Source of the DNA: Daucus carota subsp. sativus
Lineage: Eukaryota > Streptophyta > Magnoliopsida > Apiales > Apiaceae
Length of the DNA stretch: 64,000 nt
Assembly: GCF_001625215.2 (NCBI RefSeq)
Contig: NC_030388.2
Coordinates: forward strand, 21,502,558 to 21,566,557
Reading direction: 5' to 3'
Below the pieces are notes generated by a model. That model did not search any database, was not told where the DNA came from, and saw only the letters and a program-made list of their open reading frames with translations. How positions within the stretch are numbered: position 1 is the stretch's first letter; every line of letters starts with the position of its first letter. Positions 22,550 to 34,433 of this stretch are shown one piece after another. Position numbers and translations under genes: made by a program.

Positions 22550-24344
22550 TCATTGTTTAGCTGGCTCGTAACACATTGAGAAGACATGAGATGTCTCCCC
22601 TTTATTTGGATTCCCTACAATAATTGACATGGTCTGTTTATCCAAATCAAATATGGCCGTGCACAAAGTATGAAGCGTAGGACCTGAAAGTCGGATGCAA
22701 ACATGGTGAGAGCTAGCCACAGAACAAAATCAAGTCCAGTCTCAGATATCTAAAATATACCTGTCATATATATAGGGTATTTTGGATCATCCATGTCTCC
22801 GAGGAGTGAAAGAAAATCTTGTTTTGTTTCTTTTGGCAATGAAGCTGCTTTTGTTTGTCGGCTTATTGAGTTCTCATCATGTGTCTTCAGCACAACAGAA
22901 AATTTAAACTGTCACTATGCTTTTCAAGATTGGTATCAAACTGAAGCCTGTTTCTGTACAAAAGTTATCTTCTATATAATTTTCTAACTCTGCATTTTGA
23001 GTACCTGCTTCTGCACTATTACTGAATCTAGTCTCTTCATAATTATTGGTTTCTTTGGTCCAGGATGTAAACTAATGCAAGATTTTGGTGAATTACCTGC
23101 TCAACTTGGAGATGAAGATACATGTTGGCATGGAAGAATGGAGTTGCTCCAATTTCACATACTGACAATCTTTTCCCTGACGCAGTTTCAACATTCACAA
23201 TCCTACGCGACTTCATGTCAATCAGATTATAGCTATGCCCAACAGAAACTTCTGAAGATTCAATTCTCTGTTAACATGCAAGTAATTATGGTAAAATCAT
23301 TCTCTCTTAAATAAAACTCATTTTAGAAAAAGAAGAGCTTACATGTAATGCATCGTCGATGCTTGTTGCTTCAAGTAGGTCTCTAGATACGAAATTTCTT
23401 CCAATGCCACCAGCTACAATTTCATCTTTAGATGGTGGTACTGAATTCAGTGTAAATGCCTAAACAAGGGTTCTTCCAAAGTATTCAGAACTCCATAATG
23501 TGAAGTCATATGAAAGATACATAGTTTATTCTAATTAAAATTCAAGTAATTTACAAGATAACAGACTTAACACTAACAATTTCATGCTAATTTTTTGTTT
23601 GTAGAGGACAAAATATACCATCCCACGATTATTAAACCCGAATGCACAACTTGGAAGCTCTCCTGCATATGTGTAGGCTGTGAAGGACACACCATTGTGC
23701 AAGGATCCCCTAATCAGATATCTGCAAGTTTGACACACTACATTACAATTTTGATCATGACCGATTAATTTTCATAGAAATGCACACTTGTTGAGGTGCT
23801 AAAGGCTTACGTGTGGCCTAGTAGGGCAACATTTGCATCCTCATTATGAGCTGCAATGGCCATTGAGTCACTGACCACAAGTACATCTGAACAGTCGTCG
23901 AAAGCATTATCATCCAGTCTTGTTACAGTCTCAGTAACATATGGCAATATCTCCTTTCTGAAGTTGAGTAATGTAATCTATAAAAGTAAGTTCACACTGT
24001 TACATTGAGCAGAAAAATTGTAAATGCAATAGTTAGCTACTAGCACGAACGAGTATGGAAAACGTTACATCAAGGAGAGGCACGCCGCTTCCATCAGCAG
24101 TGCCTAAGAGTTCATCCCAGTAGTTTGGAAATTTTTTACTATTATTTTCAGATAAAGCTGTGATGAGTGGCTGAGACCCAGGTGTTCTGGCAAAAGGAAG
24201 GAGCTGCTGCTGCAAAATAAGGTCAGTGGCAACTCTGTTTTTTATCTGTTTTGAGAATTTTTGGCCTACCAAGAATCCCATTAGGTAAGAATTCTCACAA
24301 GGGCCAACTTCAAACATCATTAATCCTCCTGTGAAGATATCCAT
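22550..24344 (-). CDS. C45 acyltransferase-like protein (penicillin acyltransferase family)
   Basis: Seven exons on the minus strand: 24069-24344, 23811-23977, 23619-23721, 23343-23459, 23097-23267, 22761-22884 and 22550-22683; every junction is GT-AG and in frame, giving 363 residues. Recognisable blocks are FEVGPCENSYLMGFLVGQ, NYWDELLGTADGSGVP, DDCSDVLVVSD, AHNEDANVALLGHTYL, NNRGMAFTLNSV and HDENSISRQ. These match plant proteins of the acyl-CoA:6-aminopenicillanate acyltransferase (peptidase C45) family, N-terminal-nucleophile enzymes that cleave themselves before a Cys. Cys 121 in DDCS is the likely nucleophile. The plant substrate is not known. The N-terminus is uncertain: Met at 24320 (MMFEVGP) is also possible. 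The gene is complete with no lesion. Confidence 0.85.
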
Positions 24345-24473
24345 ATCAACCTGAATGTGCTTCCCTGTATAACTTCTAGACTTATGGCCTGCAGCACCTT
24401 ATCTTCGTTTCTCCAGCTCAACCAATGACTTTTGGGGGAGTGAACACTCCAAGTATTTTTCTTAGATTCATAA

Positions 24474-25534
24474 GAGCAAGTCCAACACTATGCTAAGAGG
24501 TTCCCTAAAAATATTATAAAACAATATGTCTTAGTGATTTAGCACAAGATTTAGCACATGAGCTCCAATAGTACTCCCTATATCCATTCCCTATTATTAT
24601 AATAATATTAAAAAAGAGGGGAAGAGGAAAAAAAGAGAGAGAGAAATGATGTGGAGGAGAGAGAGAAATGAATATTTTAATGAAACAAATAGTTTAGAAG
24701 TGGCTAGCATATTCTAAAAATAGGGAAGGGGAGGCTTGTGCTAGTGATTTAGCACATCACTAGCATTAGGGGTGTGCACGGGTCGGGTCGGTTCGGTTTT
24801 TACCAAAAACCGTTACCAAACCGTGTATGTCGGTTCGGTTCGGTTTTTAGGTAGTAACCGTAACCGAACCGTTCGGAACGGTTTTTCTCGGTTCGGTTAA
24901 CCGTTTGTCGGTTTCGGTTTTTTTCGGTTTTCCAATTTAATAATTTATTCTCTTTAATATCATGCTAATAAAAAATTATAAAAATCATATTAACATTGCG
25001 ATAAAAATTATTAAAATCATATTAATAATGCAGAAATTAATTAAAGGCAGTGGACATATTGATATTAGAGCACTAAAAGGATGGCAAGAGTGAACAAAAT
25101 TTTTCTTGTAAAACTTCATAACCAGTAATCACTAATGCACTGATCATCTATCAAATAAAATATAAATGTATATAGTCAGTAGCACATAAATCTGTATAGA
25201 ATAAATAAATAAATAAATATATATATATATATTAAATATTTTAAAATAATATTAGCGGTTCGGTTTTTCGGTTCGGTTATAGGGGTAAAACCGTAACCGT
25301 CGGTTCGGTTAACCGTCGGTTCGGTTAACCGTCGGTTCGGTTAAGCTACGGTTTTTTTCGGTTTTGTCGATTTCGGTTTTTTTCGGTGTGGTTTTTCGGT
25401 TTTTCGGCTCGGTTTCGGTTTTTCGGTTTTTTTTTTGCTCACCCCTAACTAGCATAGTGTTGGAGTGCAATTTTATCCCATATTCCCTATTTTTGGATTT
25501 AAGACTTGATTTAGCACACCTATTGGACTTGCTC
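24474..25534. mobile_element. Tourist-like MITE split by a hAT element
   Basis: Ends GAGCAAGTCCAAC and, complemented from the right, GAGCAAGTCCAAT are inverted repeats, flanked by TAA on both sides (24471-24473, 25535-25537). The 3-bp TAA/TTA duplication is the PIF/Harbinger hallmark. Removing the nested insertion leaves about 372 bp. It lies about 130 bp upstream of the C45-like start codon. Confidence 0.85.
24767..25447. mobile_element. Non-autonomous hAT-like element nested in the Tourist MITE
   Basis: The element begins TAGGGGTGTGCACGGG and ends GCTCACCCCTA (inverted). A perfect 8-bp duplication ACTAGCAT sits at 24759-24766 and 25448-25455. Both subterminal regions are packed with CGGTTCGG and CGGTTTTT words in both orientations; the middle is AT-rich. 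No transposase. Confidence 0.9.
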
Positions 25535-25537
25535 TAA

Positions 25538-26505
25538 GGAGGCTTTATGTGTTTGTTGTCTATTTTATTATTAAAGTAATAATTGGTTCGGTATCATTAT
25601 GATATATTTAAGGGCTAACATAAGAAAATGTGATTAATAAAATTTGTAAAAAGTAGTAGGAAAAAATAACTTGAATTTTTGTGCTATCAAATATAAAATT
25701 ATTTAATATAGAGTTGATTTCAGAAAACAAACCCCTTAAAATTAATGTAGGGTTTTTTTTGAAAAATATGCTCTCTTTTTTTTTTCTGCAAAAATATCAT
25801 ATTTTCATTTTTCTTTAAAATTTATTGTGTTGCAACCAAATATAACTAGAGGCAATCAAAATTAGCATGTAATGCCATCAAAAGCAAATCCAATTTTCCA
25901 AGAAAAAGTTATTTTTAGGTGTAAATTGTATTAAAAAAAATTGTGTGCAGTTGTTTTTAATTGAGAACGGTATTTTCGTAAATATTTTTGAAAAATACTA
26001 AATTGCAAAAGTGTTGAGAAAACATAATCTTTTCTCAATATTAAAAATAAGTTAAGAGTATTGTTTGAGGCTCTACAAAATGAGAGGTGCGACTCTTTAT
26101 AAACGAATTTTTTGAGATTTTATTTGAATCAAAAGTTTTTATATTAAAGTGTGAAAAAGAAAAAGCGTATGTGACAAACCGGATCGAATCTCGAGTGTTT
26201 TTGAAAATCGGATCAACGAATTCCGAATCTAACAGGCCCCCAAAGATCATGATTTGTTCGTGCAATTGATAATATTACTTATGCTTATAAACTGAACTAA
26301 AGTCTCCACTCCTCGACTTGAGATTGGGGTGTTACAGTATGCTAGTTTCTCACTCTATAATATATACTCCCATGTCTCCCCAGTTCCTTATATTAATTTT
26401 TGACACGTATTTTAAGATTTTTTTAAAATTATTCTTATAATATATATATTTTAAAAATTTCTCCTAAATAAAAATTTGATTTTAAACTTTTATTAAAAGA
26501 ACAAT
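25538..26505. other. Intergenic stretch, no gene seen
   Basis: AT-rich. The word ggggtgttaca near 26326-26336 resembles the 3' end of some LTRs, but no matching 5' end was found. Positions about 26368-26507 look like the left half of a decayed Stowaway. Confidence 0.4.
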
Positions 26506-26523
26506 TTAAAAAAAATGTTATTA

Positions 26524-27061
26524 ATTTACCGCAATCCTCCTCTCCTCTCTCTCAAAACCCTAGCCTCCCTAGCCTCCGTCAAAGATTTTTGAAGGGGCTT
26601 CCATCGGTGTTCACTGGTGGAAAGCCCCGATTCCCTTTTTTTTTTCCTGTTTTCTTGTTTTGAAATCTTATTTCTCATTCAATAAGTTCCCAATTTATTT
26701 GGGTTTTGTTAGTCTCTCCTTCTTGTGAGAGTTGGTTTGTTTTGTGTTTGGTGTGTTTTGATGTTTTTCATGACCGAGGTTATAGATCGGCATGATTTTC
26801 ATGGGTTTGATTCAGATTTGAAGGTTATCATGGGATCACATCTATGGTCGATTGTTCAGAACACTCAGGTGAAAACCAATCAGATGGAAACAAGTGTGTA
26901 TATTCAAATCATCTTCAAATCGCTCAGTTGCCTCTCCAAGAAGGAAGGATTCAACAGCGATATTTTTCAGCGTCTGTCCAATTTCGATTGTGTTTGTAGA
27001 TGCCGTATGGCTTTTAATTATTGAATTGATTCCTTTTTATCAAAAAAAAAAAAAAAAAAAA
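26524..27061 (+). mobile_element. Poly(A)-tailed retroposon with 16-bp target duplication
   Basis: The body 26524-27041 is followed by 20 A residues. The word AAAAAAAATGTTATTA occurs immediately before it (26508-26523) and at the end of the tail (through 27069), a typical LINE-machinery target duplication. The body starts with a CT-rich segment and aaaaccctagcc, as in plant 5' leaders, and has a G/T-rich middle. It has only a weak 99-codon frame (26725-27024) with no recognised domain. It may be an internally deleted LINE or a processed RNA copy. Confidence 0.7.
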
Positions 27062-27238
27062 TGTTATTAGGACTTAGGAGTGCCGGTGAACTTAAACAGT
27101 TAGACTAACAAACAGGAGTACAAAAGTGACCGAGTGAGTAATTTCAGGTTAAATTCGTGTCGAGCAGGAATACAGTATAACTATCACCGGGAGAGAGAGG
27201 GAATACTGGTCAATGACTCTGTCCTTAACTCACCATTA

Positions 27239-30200
27239 ATGGGGTCTGACATCTGCACTTGTAACTTTGAATTCGCATATAATGATCCCAAGTTCTCTGA
27301 TCGGGTCTTGTCCATTGAAATCATACCCGACCCGCTTCAAATCCAACCCAGTGGTACTTTCACTTTTGTTTGTTTTGATAAGTCTTTTTCCTTTCTTATG
27401 TTTTGCTGTGAATTTCAAGTTTAAGATATAAACTTTTGTGTTCAAAGATTGTTTAATTTTTCATATTAGAAATGTGGGTTCCCTGTGATTTGTTTTTTGT
27501 TCATTGTCCTTTATATCTTCTTCACTGTGTTACTTTCTGCTCCCTCCTTCCCCCTGGTAGTATACATTGGGGACGGGGACGCGGCATAGATTTTAATATT
27601 CATGTGCAATATATTTTTAAAATTTTCTTTTTCTGAATTAAAGTTTGGATGTTACTGTATATTTTTATACAGAAAAAGAAAATCTCAAAAATAAGTTATA
27701 GAACTATATTTTATAAGAGCATTGAAATGCGTGTCGAGCAGTTGAAAGAAACGTATAGAATTAAATGGGAGAGAGGGAATACATGTTTAGTAGACATAGT
27801 TTCATATAGAGTGAGTTCAAGACTATGAAATTATCAAAATACCTTGGTACTAAAAATAGCTTCATGAGGCCTGAAAGTTGAGCCTTGTTTATAGTCTACG
27901 TTCACTGTTTATGCTATGCCCTGTCTGAAGTGTCTGTGGACATTTCCTTACATTTATCTTAATTTTATATTTTAAGTTTGGTTTACTGATAATAATTATA
28001 GCAGGTGATGACAAAAAAATGCATCGCGAGGAACACACTTTTAACTCTAGTATTCCAGATGTCGGAGACGGTGCTGTGGTTGACGATTTATCTTCTGGTT
28101 GTCTGTCGAAGTTCAGTAAGTGTTATACATGTTTCACTCATTAAGTCAAGTTGTAAAATTCTACTGTCAACACTTCCCTTCTTTTTTTTTTGTCAGGTCA
28201 ACACTTCCCTTCTTGAACTTGGAATTTTAGACACTAAAATTGTTTATGATTAAGGGTATCTAGTTTATACGTTATTGGTCAATTGCTCATTGATGTTGAC
28301 AGTAAAGTGCGTAATTGATAATGGCATGCCTTAAATAGTAGTGTCTAGTTGGTAAAGTTTTATGTTTTTTCAGATACAAATCTTTTGACACATTGATTTC
28401 ATGCGTTTATAGGAGCCAAAGCTACTAGGAGGCATGATGCAGCTCGGATCCGGGACATATCTACTGTCCTTTATGTGAATACTATTCACATTAATTCTGC
28501 AGTATTGGCAGTAAAGAGTCCATTTTTCTACAAGGTCAGTGTTGTGAATTTGTCATGTGATGCTTCAAACATGAACACTCTAATTAAGTTTTGCATTTTA
28601 ATATTTGACTTGCAGTTATTCTCAAATGGGATGATGGAGTCTGAACAACGAGTTGCAACACTGCAGATCCATGCCTCAGGTATATATAAAAGTGACTGGT
28701 TGAATGTTATAATACATAGGTTTTTTGTTTTAGAAGTTAAATCATTTCATGGAACTGGAAAATTGCTATAATTTGTACACTGCTATTCAAGTTATAATTT
28801 TTGAAGGGCCTGAAAAAAGATAGGAAATAAGAAAGGATAAACTATGGAGTATGATCCCTACAGTGACACCGCTTTTTAAGCACATGCAACTCAAATGGAA
28901 AAGAGATAAACTAGTGATGATTGAAAGTGTCCTGTAAAAGCTTTTATATCATGACTAACTCTAAGTTCCTTTTCAATATATTTGTATTTAGAAGAAAGGA
29001 AGTTTAAATCTGCTTCCCGTGTATGTAATAGTAAACAGGGGAACTTTTTGTGATTATAAATGCATGGCAACCAACTCTGATTTCCCTTTCAACTCTGATA
29101 ATGCCTGGGCTGAGCATGACGCTTACTACATGCGCTGAGTATGAAAATTTCATTTTGGGCGCTCATTCCTCGGGTTGTGATTGGTGCACAGCTAAGACCT
29201 GCTTTAACTGTAGATAAGTAAAAAATCCATATATACGCATGTACAAAACTGGTATCCATCTGTAAATGCATATCTCAGAAAAGAATATAAGACATCAGGT
29301 TACCCAACTAAGAATTGCGTAAGGTGGATACCCATGTGAAGAATGCTATCCAACAGTTAAATGTTGGTCATCCTTCTCAAAACTGCTTAATCTGAACAAT
29401 CTTTGAAAGAGTTTTACTCTAAGTTACCCGGACACGGGTATGGGTATCGGACACGGGTACAGATCCAAGAGTCAGGTTCGTAGTTTTAGGATAATTAGGA
29501 TTCGTGGACATGGATCCGGAATTAGACTCGGGTACGGGGACTTGGCACTTAAGTTCCACGCAAGTAAAACTTTATATAGACTGATTTATTGTGCATTCAT
29601 AAAAATAGTGTCTACTGCACATAAATCACATACACTGAAAATTGAAGCATAAAATCAACAGAACAACATAGAAACAAGTCATTCGTGGATCTTGATCTCT
29701 ATAAACAAGTTGAAACAAGACCTAAGTTCTCATTTTGACCTGGGATGTTACAAGGTGAAGTGTCCGGTTGTAATACGAAGGATCCGACTCAGATCCCATA
29801 CCAACACCCATGTCATGTCCGGTGGACACGGGTATAGGCACAAAAATGGAGAGTCCGGGTAACATAGGTTTTACTTGTCCTTTGCCCAATTAGTGTCACT
29901 TTGATTTTAGATTAGTCTCACCTTAAATGTTTTTCCTTTTGTGCTGCTGGCTGAGAGAATAATTATTTTATGAACATGAGCTTATCCATTATCTTGTTCT
30001 CCTTTGTTGAAATAGAGGTACCTGCACTGATGGAGCTTCTGAAATTTATGTACACCAACACTTTGACAACGGCCACACATGCTGGTTTACTGGATATCCT
30101 GTTGGTCGCAGACAAATTTGAAGTTGCTTCATGTATGCGATACTGCAGCCAGCAATTAAGCAAGCTTCCTATGACTTGTGACTTTGCTCATAGATATATG

Positions 30201-31531
30201 GATCTTCCTTATAGTATTTTGCATGTTGATGCACTTCAGCAGCTTACTGATTCAGTGAAGCAGTTTATTGCAGTTCAGTTTCGAGAAATAGACAAGAGGT
30301 CTAGATTTGATTTTTGCAATTATTCTTATTCCTAAAAATATCAATGACTTTCTTGGCAAAAAAAATAAATAAATTTATATCAATGACTTCAGCTTGTTTT
30401 AGAAAAGAAACAAACTTTTTCAAATAATGTTAGCTATAGGTTTTATGCTACAAAAATATCAAAATATGTGAACTTAAACCCTTAATTCTAGAAAAAAATT
30501 CTCCACATTCTATTACGCTTGCTGGCTCACCTCCGTGTGGCTAGATAACTCATTGCTATGGCCCCATTGGTATGACTTGGTAATACTGCATGCTGTTGAT
30601 CTATAATCTAAATTGTTCTTCCAGTGTGTTGTTGCATGCTAACCTAGTGTCTATTAAACTTATACTTTGTGCAATATTCACCAGATTTGAAGACCAGGTG
30701 TTAAACTTGCCTTTGGCTGGAATAGAAGCTATATTATCCAGTGATGATATTCAGGTACCTTCAGAAGATGTTCTTTATGATCTTGTGCTGAAGTGGTCTG
30801 AACTTCACTACCCACAATTAGAGGAGAGAAGGGAGGTACTGGAGACACACCTCGTCCACCTGATTCGGTTCCCATACATGACTAGCCCAAAATTAAAAGA
30901 AGTTGTAACAGGCACCAATTTCAGTCCTGAAGTTGCATCTGAAATTGTTCTTGAGGCCTTATTTTTCCAGACCGGGACACGATACAGACAGCGCCAACTT
31001 GCTCCGGGCAGACAAGTTGCAGACGAGACCGCTGTTAACACATATAGACGTTTTGTAGAGTGGGCATACATATTATGGCCAGTCAAATCAGTTCAATTTA
31101 AACTGCCTCGTCGTCACTGTTTTGCCTATCTGGATCTAAAGCGAGAGGAATGCCTGCATTTATTTCCAAGTGGGTATATTCGCTCGCAACCATTTTAGCT
31201 TGCTGAGCAATGGTTTTTCCTGTCAGCTTACTGCAACATGGACCAGCAAAATGTATCACAATGCTTTGGACTCTTCTTGGGAATGAAACAAATCGGATCT
31301 GCCAGTCTTGCAGTTGACTTTGAATTTGCAGCTCGGTCTTATGAAGAAGAAGAAGAAGAAGAAGAAGAAGAATACAAGATAGAACATAGAGGGAGCGAAA
31401 CGCTCACAGGAGAAAACTGTGTTGGACGTAGGAATATTTTCGGCAGAACGTGGTCTGAATTCATTGCTGGAGATAGTCCCTATTTCATCAAGGGTAATTT
31501 ATTCCTCAGGGCTAAGGTTACAATCAAGTAA
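27239..31531 (+). CDS. POB1-like: POB1/LRB-like BTB-BACK protein with an in-frame TAG
   Basis: Six exons: 27239-27353, 28005-28115, 28413-28534, 28616-28679, 30016-30298 and 30685-31198/31531, all GT-AG and in frame. Blocks match Arabidopsis POB1/LRB proteins: [79 protein letters not shown] and [11 protein letters not shown] spans about residues 90-200, BACK about 232-310. Family members are substrate adaptors of CUL3 ubiquitin ligases acting on phytochrome and PIF proteins. The N-terminus is shorter than in POB1 and I do not see its long basic region. A TAG at 31196-31198 stops the protein at 402 residues, yet the same frame continues 110 conserved codons to TAA/TAG-type termination at 31531. 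No plausible intron removes the stop. The gene is either a fresh nonsense allele, a pseudogene or read through. A (GAA)n run gives 11 Glu near 31339. Confidence 0.8.
27540..27778. mobile_element. Degenerate Stowaway MITE in intron 1
   Basis: Left end TCCCTCCTTCCCCC and right end GGGAGAGAGGGA face each other; internal words such as aaaattttctttttctgaat pair with agaaaaagaaaatctc. The TA flanks are not preserved. Confidence 0.6.
29419..29867. mobile_element. hAT-like MITE in intron 4 of the BTB gene
   Basis: The 15-bp ends CTAAGTTACCCGGAC and CTATGTTACCCGGAC (complement) differ at one base. The target duplication GTTTTACT is perfect (29411-29418, 29868-29875). Both subterminal parts repeat GGACACGGGTA words. 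449 bp, no coding capacity. Confidence 0.85.
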
Positions 31532-32367
31532 AGAATTTTTCAAGGGAATCTTGTAAAATTATAGCTATATGATGCATTTACATGTTGAGGTTGTTTGTGT
31601 GGGTATATGTTTGGTGAGTCTAATAGTAGCACAAATTTGTCAAAGACATTAGATTATTTGCCTGTTCAGCATTTTTTTTAGCTAGACGACGGAAATGAGT
31701 ATTTTACCCGTTCATCGGTTAAAAAACTCTTGATGAGTACCTGTCCAGTGGTTAAAAAGCGTTGAACATCTTTAAAAAAAATGTTTTAATCCTAGATATT
31801 CATCCAACAGTCCTAAAATAATATGTCATTTAAAAAGGTCCCGGGAATCACGTGTTGGGGACCAGGACCTTACTTGATACAGGGTTTGATGACGTGCATG
31901 GACATCCAAATGCTTAACATCCTTGGAGACCCCTGATTTCAAAAGCTAGTTGAGACGATAAATATGAAAAGAAGCTGATGGTTGACTACTTATTATGCAG
32001 AAACACAATGATAAGGGCAAGAGGACACACTGGTCATATCACCGTTGGGATTCTAGTGTTTGTTAACCCCACTAACCACTTAAAACCAGATGAAGAATTT
32101 AGGAAAATTGTTGATTTCCGCATTCCATGGAGCAGACAGGATATTATGTACCTTTTTTACTTTAAAAAGGGCCCCATTTTCAGGAATACTTGGAATTGCT
32201 AATGCTATTCTTCTTTGTCTCAAGATTCCCACAAGAAAATTCAAGAACCCTAGCCCCACTCCAAAGTCCATATGGTCCTAAAGAAGATCAAACAACACAA
32301 AACCTAGTTTAAACTTCAAACTGTCATCTTTATTCAAAAAGAACCAGATATCTGCAGCAACGTAGAT
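31532..32367. other. Intergenic region between BTB and DUF1191 genes
   Basis: It holds the 3' flank of the BTB gene and the promoter of the DUF1191 gene, which are in the same direction. Short open frames on both strands near 31978-32281 show no family resemblance. Confidence 0.5.
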
Positions 32368-33267
32368 ATGAGATACAGCGCGGATAGGGGTGCTTGCTGG
32401 TATGCCACCGAGCTGCTTGTTTTTCTAGTGTTCTGTGCTTCTGTCGATGCAGCCAGCAGCAGCAATGCGACGTTGAGTGAATCACTGGATGTAGTTCTCC
32501 ATAAACATGCTTTTGGCGCACTGGTTCATCATCGGCCTCTTACTGGTGCATTATACGTTGCCCCTCTCCCTACTGATCTTGCAGGCATACAAGTAGCTGT
32601 TCTGCGACTGCGGAGCAAGACCTTGTGGAGAAAGGGTGCAAACTTTAGCAATTTTCAGATCCCTCCTAGAACTCTGTCAGTGCCTTATGTAAGGAGACTT
32701 CTGCTAGTGTATCAAGATTTAGGGAACCAGTCTTCGCATTACTACAACATAACAGGTTATTCCCTCGTTTCCTCTGTCGTTGGTTTCATGGTCTATGATG
32801 CATCAAATTTCACCATAAACAACACAACAAAGCTTAATCTGAGCACTACTGGAACACATATATCAATTCAATTTCCGAACTTAACATTTGAGAGTGGTAC
32901 TAATCCCAAAACAAGCTGTGCAATATTTGGAGCAGACGGGAAAGTTTCAATCACCGCGAGAAGCTTAAACAATTTATGTTACACCAGAAATGCAGGTCAT
33001 TTCTCGATAGTTACCCCAATGGAGAGGAAGGAAAACAGAAGGAAAAAATGGGTAATTGGTACAGGGATAGGACTCATTTTACTGATATCTGGTAGTTTTC
33101 TTGGAGTCGTATTTGTGAAGATGTTTAAGTTGAAGAAAACACATGAAATGGAAAGAGCAGCATCTGAAGGTGTAATTCTTGACACAATTTGGATTCACAA
33201 TAGCAAGATGCCGTGTGCAATTGTAACTAGAACACATCCCATCCTCGAAAATTCAGATTTTCCTTAA
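32368..33267 (+). CDS. DUF1191 single-pass membrane protein
   Basis: A single exon of 299 residues. An N-terminal signal sequence (hydrophobic ELLVFLVFCASVDA, about residues 15-28) is followed by an extracytoplasmic domain with many N-glycosylation sequons (NATL, NFSN, NQSS, NITG, NFTI, NNTT, NLST, NLTF). A transmembrane helix lies at about residues 228-253, preceded by the basic ENRRKK stretch. The cytosolic tail ends RTHPILENSDFP, resembling the conserved C-terminal motif of the plant-specific DUF1191 family. The function of this family is not established. A type I topology at the plasma membrane or endomembranes is inferred. The first ATG of the frame is used; it gives a normal signal peptide. 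Intact, no intron. Confidence 0.85.
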   Translation: MRYSADRGACWYATELLVFLVFCASVDAASSSNATLSESLDVVLHKHAFGALVHHRPLTGALYVAPLPTDLAGIQVAVLRLRSKTLWRKGANFSNFQIPPRTLSVPYVRRLLLVYQDLGNQSSHYYNITGYSLVSSVVGFMVYDASNFTINNTTKLNLSTTGTHISIQFPNLTFESGTNPKTSCAIFGADGKVSITARSLNNLCYTRNAGHFSIVTPMERKENRRKKWVIGTGIGLILLISGSFLGVVFVKMFKLKKTHEMERAASEGVILDTIWIHNSKMPCAIVTRTHPILENSDFP

Positions 33268-34433
33268 CCAGATTCTTTTTTTGTTTTCATTTTGTATTTA
33301 TGTACTGTATAGTTCTATTAGGTATTGTTCATATCTTCATACTTACTTTACCTATTTCTTGGAAAAAAACATGGTACATCAGAATCAAGACATAGCAAAT
33401 CTGCCAGAACAACCATATAAGCTGAAATAAAATAATTTTGGAGCTTTATGTGTGTCTTAGAGGCACAAAATATTATCTGGCTTCAAGTGTTATAACAAGA
33501 AGATAGTTTAGGTAAATAGAAGTAGACATAGATATAATCTCCATTCAACTGTCCTGTAGTAGAAAGGTGGAACTATACAGATCAGAAAGCAGTTTAGCAA
33601 TTACATAGTCTTGCCCTTAGTTATAAAAGAAGGGGGATGTTTTTTGAAGGTTTTGAATCCACAGCCTAATAGATAGTCAGTAGACACGCACCAATCAACA
33701 AGGTATGCGTACGCAATGTTTGAAACAGAAGCAACAAATTTATGATTGTTAACTTAGGTCCGTGCATGCTTCTAAAGCTACCTAAATATTAAGGATGTGA
33801 ACTGTGCTCCTAATATCAAATTTATAATTAATATTTTACAGTTTTACATGACTACCAAAGCCTGTTGCACTAGACATGTAAGCATATATAATTGCACAAA
33901 CCATCTTAACAAAATATTATATGAAAAACAAAAATTGCAATGTTTTTTCAACTGAAAAATGTGACCATTATTCCTTAGGTTGACAAGAGAGAAAAAGGTA
34001 CCAAAAAGAACATTGTGGAGTCCTTAATGATTTTAATTTCAAAAGTAGAATAACAATTATAGCAGCACTTTCAAAAATTGTGTTCTCTGCATCATTGTTT
34101 ATTAAACTTTCTTAGCCCATCAAGACATGTTAACCCTATTCAAAGTGCTACAGAAAACAAACGAATACAAAGGCAATGCTGACAAGTTATGTTCATAGGG
34201 TTTTCAAAGATCAGGTAATAGACCACAACGGAACTATCATCTGCATAAATTAAGCGCATGTAATACTCATAAAACATGCACAACTTATTAAAACAGAAAC
34301 CAAAAATGTGAGGCTAAACAACAGTCATCATTCCTACAAGAAGGATATCCTCAACATCTTATGCAATTCAAATTCAGATTAAAACATCAAAAACTTTTGG
34401 CAATAAGCAACTAACAGATGATACAACGGGTCC
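33268..34433. other. Convergent intergenic region
   Basis: The 3' ends of the DUF1191 gene (+) and the 6PGDH gene (-) meet here. Nothing else could be recognised. Confidence 0.5.

Noticed and set aside
23535-23738. Independent small minus-strand gene
   Set aside because: It is exon 3 of the C45-like gene extended into its introns.
26087-26336. 3' end of an LTR (ggggtgttaca)
   Set aside because: No 5' partner, target duplication or internal element sequence could be found.
31150-31198. Mini-intron removing the TAG in the BTB gene
   Set aside because: The only donor before the ttttag acceptor-like word would make an intron of under 30 nt, too short for plant splicing, and would delete conserved residues.
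31238-31531. Separate small gene starting MDQQNVSQ
   Set aside because: It is the in-frame continuation of the BTB gene beyond the TAG and matches the C-terminus of that family.
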